A DNA stretch of 64,000 nucleotides from NCBI RefSeq assembly GCF_030316765.1, contig NZ_JASZYT010000015.1, forward strand, positions 1 to 64,000. Direction: 5' to 3'. This document shows, piece after piece, positions 36,387 through 45,644 of the stretch; positions within the stretch are counted from its first letter, which is position 1, and each line of letters starts with the position of its first letter. Origin of the DNA: Variovorax saccharolyticus (GTDB lineage: Bacteria > Pseudomonadota > Gammaproteobacteria > Burkholderiales > Burkholderiaceae_C). The notes under the pieces were generated by a model, which was not told the origin of the DNA, did no database searches, and saw only the letters and a program-made list of their open reading frames with translations. The translations under genes and the position numbers were made by a program.

Positions 36387-37349
36387 GTGGATCGAATTGA
36401 CGCCATGAAAGTGTTCGTGGCCGCGCTCGACGAGGGCAGCCTCGCGGGCGCGGGACGCAAGCTGGGCAAGTCGCCAGCCGCGGTGAGCCGGGCAGTCGCC
36501 TTCCTCGAAGAGCACGTAGGCACGGAGCTGATGCATCGCACGACGCGCTCGATCAAGCTGAGCGAGGCGGGCGAACGCTATGCGGTGGCCTGCCGCCGCA
36601 TCCTCATCGACCTTGAAGAGGCCGAGATGACGGCTGCCGGCGAGCGCTCCGCGCCGCGCGGCACTCTTACGCTCACTGCGCCGGTGGCTGCGGGCGAATC
36701 CATTCTTCGCCCCGTGCTGGACGAGTTCATGGACCAGTATCCGGACGTCTCCGTGCGGCTGCACATGCTGGACCGTCCCGTCAATTTGATCGACGAGGGC
36801 ATCGACATCGCGCTGCGCATCGCGCACCTGGCCGACTCCACGCTGGTCGCGTTGCATGTGGGCCAGGTGCGCCGCGTGCTGGCCGCGTCCCCGCGTTACC
36901 TGGCACGGCACCCGCCCATCGCGCAACCCGCCGACCTGGTCCAGCACGAGATCATCGCGATGACGCACTTCGGCATCGACTCGTGGAGCTTTCCGCCAGC
37001 GGGCGAAGGCTCGGGCATGCCACGCACCGTGCAGTTCACCCCGCGGTTGGTCGTCAACAGCATCCGCGCCGCGGTGGCGTCGGCGGTGCAGGGACGCGGC
37101 GTCGTGCGCATGTTTTCGTACCACCTGGCCGCCGCCGTGGCCGACGGCACGCTGCGAATCATCCTGTGCGCGGACGAGCATCCGCCGTTGCCGGTGCATT
37201 TGGTGTCGCCGCAAGGCCGGCTGGCGATTCCCAAGGTGCGTGCCTTCGTCGACTTCGCCCGGCCGCGTCTGCGCAGCGCCTTCGAGGCGCTGGCCCGGGA
37301 CTGCGAGGACGATGACGCAGGTCGATCCGATCGATCTGCGCAAGAGTGA
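36387..37349 (+). CDS. LysR-family transcriptional regulator
   Basis: The 320-residue protein begins MDRIDAMKVFVAALDEGSLAGAGRKLGKSPAAVSRAV in pieces, the LysR winged helix, then a CrgA-like effector domain with RLHMLDRPVNLIDEGIDIALRIAHL. The start is a GTG at 36387 with GAGG correctly spaced. It follows the sugar-acid-type operon on the same strand, so it could regulate it, but the dispersed dyad element and the epoxide hydrolase gene downstream are also candidates. Confidence 0.93.
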   Translation: MDRIDAMKVFVAALDEGSLAGAGRKLGKSPAAVSRAVAFLEEHVGTELMHRTTRSIKLSEAGERYAVACRRILIDLEEAEMTAAGERSAPRGTLTLTAPVAAGESILRPVLDEFMDQYPDVSVRLHMLDRPVNLIDEGIDIALRIAHLADSTLVALHVGQVRRVLAASPRYLARHPPIAQPADLVQHEIIAMTHFGIDSWSFPPAGEGSGMPRTVQFTPRLVVNSIRAAVASAVQGRGVVRMFSYHLAAAVADGTLRIILCADEHPPLPVHLVSPQGRLAIPKVRAFVDFARPRLRSAFEALARDCEDDDAGRSDRSAQE

Positions 37350-37390
37350 TCGCCGCGCGCGGTCTCCATTCACTCGCTGACTGCGGAGTT

Positions 37391-37429
37391 CCATTGCACC
37401 AAGGTATAGCCGACACCTTCGTCCAATGG
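37391..37429. promoter_or_regulatory. dispersed dyad element, copy B
   Basis: One of the two most symmetric copies. The distal half CCATTGCACCAAGGTAT lies at 37391-37407, a 5-base spacer follows, and the gene-proximal half ACACCTTCGTCCAATGG lies at 37413-37429. It ends 52 bases before the epoxide hydrolase start and points towards it. Confidence 0.7.
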
Positions 37430-37481
37430 ACCGGCGCCTTCTCGTTTGGTCTGATTTCGTTCCCCAAACAAGGATTCGGCC

Positions 37482-38810
37482 ATGACCACTTCCTCATCCC
37501 TGACCCGGCGCGACTTTGTTGCTGGTTCGACCGCGGCGCTTTCCGCCGGCCCCCTCGTCCTCGCCTCGACGCTGCAACCTCATCCGGCCAACGCAGCCGC
37601 TGCGACCGAACGCAACAAGCAGGCATCCGGCTCGGATGCGATCCGACCGTTCCGTCCGAGCTTTTCGCAAGGCGAACTGACGGACCTGCGGCGGCGCATC
37701 AAGGCGACCAAATGGCCGTCACGCGAAACGGTCACCGATGCATCGCAGGGTGTGCAGTTGGCGACGACCCAGGCGCTCGCGCGCTATTGGGCGACCGCCT
37801 ATGACTGGCGCAAATGCGAGGCCAAGCTGAATGCGTGGCCGCAGTTCATGACCGAGATCGACGGGCTGGACATCCACTTCATCCATGTTCGGTCGACCCA
37901 TCGGAACGCGCTGCCGCTGATCATCACGCATGGGTGGCCCGGTTCGATCATCGAGCAGCTGAAGATCATCGGGCCATTGACGAATCCAACCGCCCACGGC
38001 GGCAACGCATCCGACGCTTTCGATGTCGTGATTCCGTCGCTTCCGGGCCATGGGTTCTCGGGCAAGCCAACCGCGACCGGTTGGGACCCGATCCGGATCG
38101 CGCGGGCGTGGACCGTGCTGATGAAGCGCCTGGGCTACAAGCAATTCGTGGCGCAAGGCGGTGATTGGGGCAATGCGGTCTCCGAGCAGATGGCCGTGCA
38201 GGCTCCCCCGGAATTGCTCGGCATTCACACGAACATGCCAGCCACCGTGCCAGACGACGTTGCCAAGGCGCTCCAGTTCGGCAACCCGCCGCCGGCGGGT
38301 CTCTCGGCGGACGAGAAGCACGCGTTCGATCAGCTCGATTTCTTCTACAAGCATGGTGTCGCCTACGCGCAGGAGATGGGAAACCGTCCGCAGACGCTGT
38401 ACGGCATCGAGGATTCGCCGATCGGGCTCGCCGCCTGGATGCTCGATCATGACGCGCGCAGCTACGCACTGATCGCGCGCGTCTTCAACGGCCAGTCGGA
38501 GGGTCTCACGCGAGACGACATCCTCGACAACATCACCCTCTACTGGTTGACGACGACGGGCGTCTCGTCGGCGCGCCTGTACTGGGAAAGCAAGCTGCCC
38601 TTCTTCGCTCCGAAGAACCTGTCGATTCCCGTTGCCGTCAGCGTATTTCCGGACGAGATCTATGCTGCCCCGCGCAGCTGGACGGAGCGGGCGTATCCCA
38701 AGCTCGTCTACTTCAACAAGGTCGACAAAGGTGGCCACTTCGCGGCGTGGGAGCAGCCTCAGCTCTTTGTGTCGGAGCTGCGTGCGGGCTTCAGGTCGCT
38801 GCGCGGCTGA
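37482..38810 (+). CDS. exported epoxide hydrolase (EHN-type alpha/beta hydrolase)
   Basis: The 442-residue protein has a twin-arginine leader ([18 protein letters not shown]), an EHN domain ([23 protein letters not shown]) and an alpha/beta hydrolase core. The core has oxyanion motif HGWPGS (His150), nucleophile Asp228 in GGDWG and catalytic His419 in [10 protein letters not shown]. These are the marks of microsomal-type epoxide hydrolases, which open epoxides to diols. The leader suggests a periplasmic location. A dyad element sits 52 bases upstream. Confidence 0.92.
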   Translation: MTTSSSLTRRDFVAGSTAALSAGPLVLASTLQPHPANAAAATERNKQASGSDAIRPFRPSFSQGELTDLRRRIKATKWPSRETVTDASQGVQLATTQALARYWATAYDWRKCEAKLNAWPQFMTEIDGLDIHFIHVRSTHRNALPLIITHGWPGSIIEQLKIIGPLTNPTAHGGNASDAFDVVIPSLPGHGFSGKPTATGWDPIRIARAWTVLMKRLGYKQFVAQGGDWGNAVSEQMAVQAPPELLGIHTNMPATVPDDVAKALQFGNPPPAGLSADEKHAFDQLDFFYKHGVAYAQEMGNRPQTLYGIEDSPIGLAAWMLDHDARSYALIARVFNGQSEGLTRDDILDNITLYWLTTTGVSSARLYWESKLPFFAPKNLSIPVAVSVFPDEIYAAPRSWTERAYPKLVYFNKVDKGGHFAAWEQPQLFVSELRAGFRSLRG

Positions 38811-38850
38811 GCATGTGCGACGGGTTCTGGCAGAGGGTGCCCACGGGGCG

Positions 38851-39702
38851 TCAGCTTGCGCGCTGCTCCGGGCTCAGTCGCGCGCCGATGCGGCGAATCT
38901 CCGCCTCGCCCCGCTCGAGAGCTTCGGGGCTCGTATGGACCGAGTAGTACCCTGTGACGAGCGCATGGGGATGCTTCGCGGCCGAGCCCAGGACGAACGC
39001 CGTATCGCCATGAGCCTCGACGTCGATCGCGACACCGGATTCTTCGAACACCGCCAGTTCACCCGTGGCGACAGGGCCGCCGCTGCGGTCGCCCACGCCC
39101 AGGCCACCTTCGTTGACGGCAACCCAGGCCACCGTATGGCCAGCAGGCGGCGCGTAACGCCATCGCTGGCCGTCGGTCAGTCGCACGGCCAGGTAATTCA
39201 TCGGAGCCGGCGCCGGAATGTGACTTGTGGCAACTCCGTAGCTTCCGAGCAGCACGCGCACGGGCCCCACCTGCGGCACCTGGGAGGGCGCCAGGTAGAG
39301 GCTTTGGGCCGGAGCGTTTTCTTCCGCCGCGGGCAGCGCAACCCAGAGCTGGAAGCCGCCGACCGGCGAGCCGCCGAGGGGCGCGCCGGTGTGCCACACG
39401 CCATTGCCGGCGCGCATCCACTCCACGCCACCTTCGGGCAGGACTCCCTTCTCGCCGGTCGTGTCTTCATAGCGCACGCTTCCTTCGGCCATGTAGGTCA
39501 GCGTCGCGATCCCCGAGTGCGGGTGCATGCCGAAGCCTTTGTAGCCAGGGTCGGCTTCAAAGGCGAAGTGGTCGAGGAATACGAAGGGCTTCAACAATTC
39601 GCCCAGGTCACCGGGGCTGACAAGACGGGTGATCGGGCCCTGCCTGCTGCCCCGTGTCCGATGGACGATCGCGCGCCCTGTGGACGCCGTGGCGGCGGTC
39701 AT
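38851..39702 (-). CDS. pirin-family cupin protein
   Basis: The 283-residue protein has the pirin N-terminal metal motif FGMHPHSGIATLTYMAEGSVRYED in pieces, then EWMRAGNGVWHTG and the C-terminal pirin domain. Pirins are iron-binding bicupins; bacterial ones include quercetinases and redox-related regulators. Its ATG overlaps the stop of the FMN reductase gene (ATGA at 39702-39699), so the two are coupled. The long upstream open frame belongs to a shadow of that reductase. Confidence 0.93.
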   Translation of the reverse strand: MTAATASTGRAIVHRTRGSRQGPITRLVSPGDLGELLKPFVFLDHFAFEADPGYKGFGMHPHSGIATLTYMAEGSVRYEDTTGEKGVLPEGGVEWMRAGNGVWHTGAPLGGSPVGGFQLWVALPAAEENAPAQSLYLAPSQVPQVGPVRVLLGSYGVATSHIPAPAPMNYLAVRLTDGQRWRYAPPAGHTVAWVAVNEGGLGVGDRSGGPVATGELAVFEESGVAIDVEAHGDTAFVLGSAAKHPHALVTGYYSVHTSPEALERGEAEIRRIGARLSPEQRAS

Positions 39703-40286
39703 GACGCCTCCCTTTGGGCCTTGAGCGCCTTGGCCCACCAGGCCAGGTCGTCGAGCATTCCGGCGGCTGCTTGCGCCAGATGAGGGAAGTCCTCGAAGTT
39801 CTTGCCTTGTTGCCAGATACCCAGGAACTCCACCATGCCGACGTGGACCGCATTTCGAACCGGCGCCATCTGCAGTTCGATGGCCACCAGGCGAAGCTGC
39901 TCGATGGCGCGGGCCGCGCCGACGCCACCATAGCCGACGAAGCCGATCGGCTTGCGATTGAACTCCTGGCAGGCGTAGTCGAAGGCGTTCTTGAGAACCG
40001 CGCTCGGGCCGTGGTTGTACTCGGGGGTGACCACGATCAGTCCGTCGAGCGGGGCGAGCTTGCCGGCCCATCGCCGGGCCGCCTCGTTCTGCGCCGGAGC
40101 GTAGCTCAAGGGAATGGCCTCGTTGAAGAAGGGCAGGGGGTGATCGCGCAGGTCGATCATTTCGACGGCGGCGAGGTCGCTGCGCTGCTTGGCGATTTCG
40201 TGTATCCAGTGCGCGGGTTTCTCGGCGAAGCGCCCTTCGCGGGTGGAGCCGATGACGATGCCGATGCGTGGTTGCGGTGAGCTCAA
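39699..40286 (-). CDS. NADPH-dependent FMN reductase-family protein
   Basis: The 195-residue flavodoxin-like protein has the FMN-binding loop IGSTREGR, TPEYNHGPSAVLKNAFDYA and FVGYGGVGAARA, typical of chromate/quinone-type NADPH:FMN reductases. The start is a TTG at 40286 with AAGGA six bases upstream. It is translated ahead of and coupled to the pirin gene. It is divergent from a LysR gene that probably controls the pair. Likely role: quinone or xenobiotic reduction. Confidence 0.9.
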   Translation of the reverse strand: MSSPQPRIGIVIGSTREGRFAEKPAHWIHEIAKQRSDLAAVEMIDLRDHPLPFFNEAIPLSYAPAQNEAARRWAGKLAPLDGLIVVTPEYNHGPSAVLKNAFDYACQEFNRKPIGFVGYGGVGAARAIEQLRLVAIELQMAPVRNAVHVGMVEFLGIWQQGKNFEDFPHLAQAAAGMLDDLAWWAKALKAQREAS

Positions 40287-40411
40287 GTTGTTTCCTTGCG
40301 TATGCGCCGGAGGGGTCCGGCCCGATGCTCGAAGGTTAGGGCGACCAACGCCGGTCGACTAGCCGGCAGAATCGGATTGCACTCATCCATCGCTGAAAGG
40401 AATCGCGTCTC

Positions 40412-41323
40412 ATGTTCGACCTGAACGACATTGCCATGTTTGTGCAGGTGGTGCGCGCCGGCAGCTTTGCCGAAGCGGCGCGGCGGACCGGCGTTCCGCC
40501 CAATACCCTGAGCCGACGCATGCAGCAACTCGAGGCCCAACTGGGCACCCGACTGATGCAACGCTCGACGCGCAAACTCGCTCTCACCGACGCAGGCCGG
40601 GAGTTTCATGACCGCTGTGCAGGCGCAGTGGACGGGCTCTTCGAAGCCGGACAGGAGTTGAAGACCGGGAGCCAGGAGCCCAGTGGGTTGGTACGCGTTG
40701 CCGCGCCCGCAGATTTCTTCGACTTCTTCCCGATGACTTGGGTGGCGGACTTTCTTGCCGCGCATCCGCGGGTGCGGCTCGATTTCGTTCTCAGCGATGC
40801 CCCGGCAGATCTGATCGCCGAGCAGATCGACGTCGCATTTCGGGGCGGTGCGATGCGCGATTCCGGCTACGTCGGACGTCAACTTCTGGGCGTTCGCAGT
40901 GATGGCATGGTGGCCAGCCCCGCCTACCTTGCCGCGCGAGGTGTCCCTGGCGTGCTGCAAGAACTGGCAAATCATGACTGCGTCAACTCCGCGCACCCGA
41001 GCGGCCGCACCACCTGGCGCTTGTGCGGACCCGATGGGGAGGAAGAAGAAGTGCAGGTCACCGGCCGCATCAGCGGCAACACCGCGCAGGCGTTGCGCAA
41101 GGCGGCCCTGGCCGGACTCGGCGTCGCGCTGCTGCCGCAAGCGCTGGTCGGGCGCGACATTGACGCCGGCCTGCTGGTGCCGGTGATGCCGCAGTACCGA
41201 CGAACCGGCCGAGGGCTGAGCGTGCTGTATCCAAGCCGAAGGCACCTGCCGCTGGCGGTGTCGGCATTCATCAACCTGGTGCTGGAGAAGCTGAGCGCGG
41301 TGGAAGGATCCGACGCTGTTTGA
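40412..41323 (+). CDS. LysR-family transcriptional regulator
   Basis: The 303-residue protein has the LysR HTH (IAMFVQVVRAGSFAEAARRTGVPPNTLSRRM in pieces) and an effector domain with RLDFVLSDAPADLIAEQIDVAFRGG. It lies 125 bases from, and divergent to, the FMN reductase/pirin operon, the classic arrangement for a regulator of its neighbour. No ligand can be inferred. Confidence 0.94.
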   Translation: MFDLNDIAMFVQVVRAGSFAEAARRTGVPPNTLSRRMQQLEAQLGTRLMQRSTRKLALTDAGREFHDRCAGAVDGLFEAGQELKTGSQEPSGLVRVAAPADFFDFFPMTWVADFLAAHPRVRLDFVLSDAPADLIAEQIDVAFRGGAMRDSGYVGRQLLGVRSDGMVASPAYLAARGVPGVLQELANHDCVNSAHPSGRTTWRLCGPDGEEEEVQVTGRISGNTAQALRKAALAGLGVALLPQALVGRDIDAGLLVPVMPQYRRTGRGLSVLYPSRRHLPLAVSAFINLVLEKLSAVEGSDAV

Positions 41324-41615
41324 GCTGCACATCTCCTGAGACCTTGCCGTACCCGGCCCGCCGATGAAGGCGACATGCCAACATCGGCGCGAATGCGCCC
41401 GGCGGAGAAGTGGATGCGCCATCTGGACAGCATGTTCAGGCGCTGCGGGGCGAACCAACACCAAAGTATTGTTTACGTCCGTCCGGGAAGCGAGCATCCT
41501 ACGGGATGACGAACGAGCTTGGGTCGCCTGTTGCGTGTCTTGATCGGCAAGGCTATGGATTGCGGTTCAGAGGGCATCTGCATAAGATCATTCCGGAAGC
41601 CGTAAGGACGCCCGC

Positions 41616-41987
41616 ATGCATGCTCAGTTGGTAGTATCGGTAGTAGATGATGACGAGTCGGTTCGCGAGTCGCTGCCTCCTCTCGTGACCGCGTTTGGCT
41701 ACGCCGCGCGTTCGTTCTCGTCAGCGCTGGAGTTTCTTGCATCCGACGGCATCGAGGGGACCGACTGCCTGATCCTCGATATCGCGATGCCAGGCATGTC
41801 GGGCCCAGACCTTCATCTGGAACTGGGGCGACGTGGATGCCGTGTACCGGTCATCTTCATCACGGCCCACAGGGATGAGTCCCTTCGGCAGCGCCTGCTT
41901 CGACAAGGGGCTGTCGAGTGTCTGTTCAAGCCCTTCAGTGACGTCGATATGCTTCAGGCGTTGAAGGCTGCCACGACGGCACCCTGA
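41616..41987 (+). CDS. single-domain response regulator (FixJ-type receiver)
   Basis: The 123-residue protein is a stand-alone receiver with the acidic pocket VVDDDESVRESL, phospho-acceptor Asp55 in LILDIAMPGMSG, Thr in FITAH and Lys105 in FKPF. It has no output domain. It lies 32 bases before a full FixJ-like regulator, so the two may share a phosphorelay. No histidine kinase gene is adjacent; the only kinase in the window is at 51157-56793. Confidence 0.93.
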   Translation: MHAQLVVSVVDDDESVRESLPPLVTAFGYAARSFSSALEFLASDGIEGTDCLILDIAMPGMSGPDLHLELGRRGCRVPVIFITAHRDESLRQRLLRQGAVECLFKPFSDVDMLQALKAATTAP

Positions 41988-42019
41988 CCATCGCGCTTCT
42001 GAAGTCTTGAGGAATCGGT

Positions 42020-42688
42020 ATGCACACGAGGATCGAAAATGACAAACCGCAATCGCTGGCTGAGGCGCAGCCCACGCCCATCGTGTTTGTGGTCGACGAC
42101 GACATCTCGATTCGCGAATCGCTGGAGCTGTTGATCCGATGTGTGGGATGGGTGCCTGAGGGCTTTGCCTCCGCGAAGGAGTTTCTGGCCCGCCCCCGGA
42201 CGATTGCACCCAGCTGCCTGCTGCTTGATGTCAACCTTCCAGATCTCAACGGCCTGGATCTGCAAAAGCAAGTTGCCGCCGATCGCATGGACATGCCGAT
42301 CATCTTCATCACCGGCTACGGCGACATTCCGATGACTGTCCAGGCGATGAAGGCCGGCGCCTTCGAGTTTCTGACCAAGCCCTTTGACGACCAAGTACTC
42401 GTGAGCACGATCCAGAAAGCGATCGAGCGAAGTCGCGCTGCCCTCGACGACGAGGGGGAGATGCGGGCGCTCGCAGACCGCCATGCTTCGCTGAGCCGCC
42501 GCGAGCGGGAAGTGATGGGTCTGGTGATCACCGGGCTGTTGAACAAGCAGGTGGCGGGCGAACTCGGAATCAGCGAGATCACCGTGAAGGCCCATCGCGG
42601 CAGCATGATGCGCAAGATGAAGGCCGCGTCACTGCCGAACCTGGTGAACATGGCAGCGAGGCTGGGGCTCCCGGGTCCGGCCCGATAG
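42020..42688 (+). CDS. FixJ/NarL-type response regulator with LuxR HTH
   Basis: The 222-residue protein has a receiver with VVDDDISIRESL, Asp70 in LLLDVNLPDLNGLDL, FITGYGDIPM and TKPFDD. A GerE HTH follows: LSRREREVMGLVITGLLNKQVAGELGISEITVKAHRGSMM in pieces. It is probably activated by phosphorylation and binds DNA as a dimer. It is a candidate to bind the dispersed dyad elements, which is inference only. A short 8-bp repeat covers its stop codon and the following bases. Confidence 0.94.
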   Translation: MHTRIENDKPQSLAEAQPTPIVFVVDDDISIRESLELLIRCVGWVPEGFASAKEFLARPRTIAPSCLLLDVNLPDLNGLDLQKQVAADRMDMPIIFITGYGDIPMTVQAMKAGAFEFLTKPFDDQVLVSTIQKAIERSRAALDDEGEMRALADRHASLSRREREVMGLVITGLLNKQVAGELGISEITVKAHRGSMMRKMKAASLPNLVNMAARLGLPGPAR

Positions 42689-42707
42689 CCAGATAGCCAG
42701 ATAGCCA
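42684..42707 (+). repeat. 8-bp x 3 tandem repeat at the stop codon
   Basis: GATAGCCA occurs three times in a row, and the first copy contains the TAG stop of the response regulator. Changes in copy number would alter only the 3' untranslated part. Confidence 0.6.
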
Positions 42708-42943
42708 GGTGGCCCGGAGTGACGTCGCGTCGACCCGCGTGCAGCCTGCCTGGTGCCCGATTCGCTTTTCAATCGGCACGCCTCATGAGGGGCGTTGGAC
42801 TGGCGTCATGGGGGCGCTCTGTGTCCTGTATTGCCGGGTGAAGGTCGGTCGACAGCCGCCGAGCAACAAAGGGCATCGAGGACTCGCCCATCTCCCGGCG
42901 GCGCGGAGGAGGGCGAGTTGACCTGCCCAGACGCGCCGAGCCT

Positions 42944-43351
42944 TTACTTCCCGCCGTAGTTGTCGCTAAACGAAGGCAGCTGGCCGGCCTTGTTTTCCCT
43001 TGCTACTTCTGATCGGCTGGCCTTGCGGCCAGCGGAGCGTTCCTCGCGCGACAGCTTGGCGGTGGCAGCCGGAATCGGGTCCCCTTCGCCTGGCATGAAC
43101 TCTCGCGTAGCTTCGGCGCCCTCGGGGATGCGCGCCTTCCTCGCCGCGGCGCGATCGGACTTGGACACTTTGGCCCTGGGCTCAGGCTTCGGGTCTCCCT
43201 CGCCCGGCTTGAAAGCGCGCGAGGCTTCAGTGCCCTGCTCCTTGCGCTCCGCACGGGCCGCTGCCTTGTCTGTGGGTGGCGTCTGCGCATAGGCCGCGGA
43301 AGCCAGAACTTGGGTGCCGACGAGGGCGAGTGTCGAGAAAAGATGCTTCAT
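42944..43351 (-). CDS. small exported charged protein with internal repeats
   Basis: The 135-residue product has a signal peptide (MKHLFSTLALVGTQVLASAAYA, cleaved before QTP). Its mature part is made of about two and a half repeats of roughly 36 residues, each with DKAAARAER or DRAAARKAR, then EASRAFKPGEGDP or EATREFMPGEGDP. Such Lys/Arg/Ala/Glu-rich periplasmic proteins are frequent in Burkholderiales, and their function is unknown to me. AAGGAG fixes the start. A dyad element lies about 117 bases upstream and points at it. Confidence 0.78.
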   Translation of the reverse strand: MKHLFSTLALVGTQVLASAAYAQTPPTDKAAARAERKEQGTEASRAFKPGEGDPKPEPRAKVSKSDRAAARKARIPEGAEATREFMPGEGDPIPAATAKLSREERSAGRKASRSEVARENKAGQLPSFSDNYGGK

Positions 43352-43673
43352 TTCAAACTCCTTAGCTGGTGGTGGCCAGGCATCGAAAGATTTCGCCTGG
43401 AAGAAACCGGTCTTCGCGACGCGCAGTGAAGACGCAACGCCATGACAACAGAAACCGGGTGGCGCATCCATTGGACGATGGTGTTGCAGATACCTTGGTA
43501 TCGGCCGTCCCTCGCGTCGTGGTATGGCCAATCGATACGCGTTGCGGGGTGGACGCTTGGAAGAGTCTCGTGGTTGAAGGGGGCGAATGCGCTCGACGAA
43601 TTGCCATCCGCTGGTTGGGGCAATTCACGCGTGGAGACCGGGAAGCGATCCATGCGAGGCCGGCGTAAGAAAC
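43352..43673. other. 322-base gap holding dyad copy C
   Basis: No gene is supported. The dispersed dyad element occupies 43468-43506, and the rest contains only short unconvincing frames. Confidence 0.45.
43468..43506. promoter_or_regulatory. dispersed dyad element, copy C
   Basis: On the minus strand the gene-proximal half is ACACCATCGTCCAATGG (43484-43468). After a 5-base spacer, the distal inverted half lies at 43490-43506 (ATACCTTGGTATCGGCC on the plus strand). It points towards the repeat-containing exported protein gene. Confidence 0.65.
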
Positions 43674-44171
43674 CTAGCCGCGCAACAGATACCGCTCGGC
43701 ACGCGCCGCGTCGATCACCGCCGACGCGTTCTGATCCAATTCCTCAAAGGGCTTGGCCTCGGCCAGCCACGCGTTCGGCGTGACGAGCCAGAGGCATACC
43801 TCCCAATCGCTCAGCGCCGGGACCAGCTCGGAGATCACCGCCACGACGCGTGAACGAGGCACCATGCTGGGCAAGTCGAACTGGAACAGAGGCAGCTTCG
43901 TGCCAGAGCGCCACTGGAAGCTAAGCACGCGATGGTCGACGATCCAGCGTGCCAACTGTGAGATGGGCTGATCCGTATGGCGGTTCAACATGGAGACCAC
44001 TTCGTCGGCACTGACGATGCCCCCACTGGCACGGAAGGCAGCTTCCATCTGGCGATACTGCGTGACTTCTGCTGGCTGCAATAGCGCGGGAATGCAGGGA
44101 CTGGGTCGTGTCGAACGCTGAAAAGGTGGAATCGCGAAGGGTTGTGAATGGCGAGCGGCTTGGTCGATCAT
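43674..44171 (-). CDS. protein with MbcA/ParS/Xre-like C-terminal domain
   Basis: The 165-residue product ends with WLVTPNAWLAEAKPFEELD and VIDAARAERYLLRG, resembling the toxin-binding domain of Xre/MbcA/ParS antitoxins. Its middle part (EVVSMLNRHTDQPISQLARWIVDHRVLSFQW) could be a DNA-binding or linker region. No RES-type or other toxin gene is adjacent, so it is either a solo member or something else. AAGGAG before the ATG at 44171 rules out the longer frame. A dyad element lies about 92 bases upstream. Confidence 0.6.
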   Translation of the reverse strand: MIDQAARHSQPFAIPPFQRSTRPSPCIPALLQPAEVTQYRQMEAAFRASGGIVSADEVVSMLNRHTDQPISQLARWIVDHRVLSFQWRSGTKLPLFQFDLPSMVPRSRVVAVISELVPALSDWEVCLWLVTPNAWLAEAKPFEELDQNASAVIDAARAERYLLRG

Positions 44172-44698
44172 ATCGGCTCCTTGGTGGGTCTCATGCTCCT
44201 TCCAGGATGGACGAGAGCACTTCGATGCAGATAGGGATTCAATAGAAATGCCACCTGTGACGCCATTGCACGATGGTGTCAGTCTCCCACTTGGACGTCC
44301 GAAGGTAGAGGGTTTGATCCGCCATCGGTCCAACGAAAGAGAGAACTTGGGCCGAACGGTGCAAGTTCAGGTCGGCCACGCGTGGAGCCGCCGGAATTCG
44401 TCGGTGCAGGCGTGCAGAAACGCCGCTGCCGCGCGAGAGGGTCCGGTTCTCCCGCTGGAGCGATGGCCTCAATGTATTGAGGCCAGCATTCCCTCGCGGC
44501 TCGACAGTGCGAACTACGAATTCGAACGCATCCCGTGCCCAAGGGGGGTAGTGCCGCTGCCTGAGAAGGCCAGGATCTCGTGCTCGGCGGGTGGCTCGCG
44601 AGTTCAACTCCGTGCAGTCCGCCGTACGCTGCGTTACCGATCGCGCCCCGCACGGCGCCGACCTGGTGACGCTGGTTCAGACGCCCGATCAGGCACAC
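44172..44698. other. 527-base gap holding dyad copy D
   Basis: Overlapping frames on both strands lack starts, domains or natural composition. The only recognisable element is the dyad copy at 44263-44300. Confidence 0.45.
44263..44300. promoter_or_regulatory. dispersed dyad element, copy D (weak distal half)
   Basis: The gene-proximal half reads ACACCATCGTGCAATGG on the minus strand (44279-44263), one base from copy C. The distal half (44285-44300, TCCCACTTGGACGTCC) is poorly conserved. It points to the MbcA/ParS-like gene. Confidence 0.55.
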
Positions 44699-45271
44699 TC
44701 AGGCGACGTCTGCGCTTTCCTGCAAGCGGGCGAGCGTAGCCGCCACGCGTTGGCCGAACAGGTGCGCCGTTTCCAGATCCCCTCGGACCATTTCTTCGGG
44801 CGAGGCATCTGATGGCGTGGTGGTCGCAAGGCCGGTGAAGGACGCAACGAAATTGATGTCGTCTCGCTTGGCTGCCTTGGTCGTGCTCGGCAGCAGCCCG
44901 GTGCCCACCCACAGCATGCCGTGTTGCTGCGACATGGTGAACAGTGCGTAGAGCGTCGAAGCCTTGTCTCCATTCATTCCGGCGGAATTTGTGAATGCCG
45001 CGGCAAGCTTGTCCTTCCACCCCATGACAGAAAAGACCTTCGAAGATTCATCGATGAACTTCTTGAACTGCCAGCTGACACTGCCGATGTAGGTCGGCGT
45101 TCCGAACACGATGGCGTCAGCCGCAGCCAGTTGCTCCCAGCCGCCCGGCGGGAGATTGCCGGCTTCGTCGACTCTCAGCAATTGGGCCCCTGCAGCGGTG
45201 GCCACTGCTTGTGCGATCCGCTGGGTATGGCCGAAGCCGCTGAAGTAGACGACGATGATGGATTGGGACAT
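44699..45271 (-). CDS. flavodoxin-family NAD(P)H:quinone oxidoreductase-like protein
   Basis: The 190-residue protein has the FMN phosphate loop YFSGFGHTQRIAQAV, the FGTPTYIGSVSWQFKKF loop and AAAFTNSAGMNGDK, as in WrbA/flavodoxin-like oxidoreductases. A glycine replaces the more common Ser/Thr at one loop position. AAGGA six bases before the ATG at 45271 sets the start. Likely role: two-electron reduction of quinones or electron shuttling. It is divergent from the SRPBCC/isochorismatase pair. Confidence 0.88.
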   Translation of the reverse strand: MSQSIIVVYFSGFGHTQRIAQAVATAAGAQLLRVDEAGNLPPGGWEQLAAADAIVFGTPTYIGSVSWQFKKFIDESSKVFSVMGWKDKLAAAFTNSAGMNGDKASTLYALFTMSQQHGMLWVGTGLLPSTTKAAKRDDINFVASFTGLATTTPSDASPEEMVRGDLETAHLFGQRVAATLARLQESADVA

Positions 45272-45644
45272 GCTGATTCCTTGGTGAGTGGGTTGAATCG
45301 GATCCGACGCGCTACCGGGAGAGCGCGTCGCTTTCTGGGTGCTGACCAAGTGTCGGGAATCCCCAGCGCCGCGCCTACGCGCTTGAGACTTAGCTCTTCC
45401 TAGTCCAAACGATGCAGGGCTTGTTCGGACAGCGTCGCCAACGGCGGCTTGCTGCCAGCCCGGAGCTGACCGGCTGGGCGCAGGCCGATGTCCGGCATCA
45501 CGCGGACGCGAGGGGCGGTAGTAGGTCTTCGGACCGATCCATCGATATGACGTCAGCGTGATGGCGCCGAAGGGGCCGCTCTCTAACCTTTGCCGCATCG
45601 CATTGCACATCTCGTGCTGCGAATCAACCCGGAAGGAGATCCCA
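45272..45644. other. 373-base divergent intergenic region
   Basis: It separates the flavodoxin and SRPBCC genes and holds their promoters. No conserved operator or repeat was identified, and the dyad element is absent. Confidence 0.4.

Noticed and set aside
44239-44739. Frames of about 120-160 codons on both strands
   Set aside because: They overlap each other and the dyad copy, with unnatural composition and no domain.
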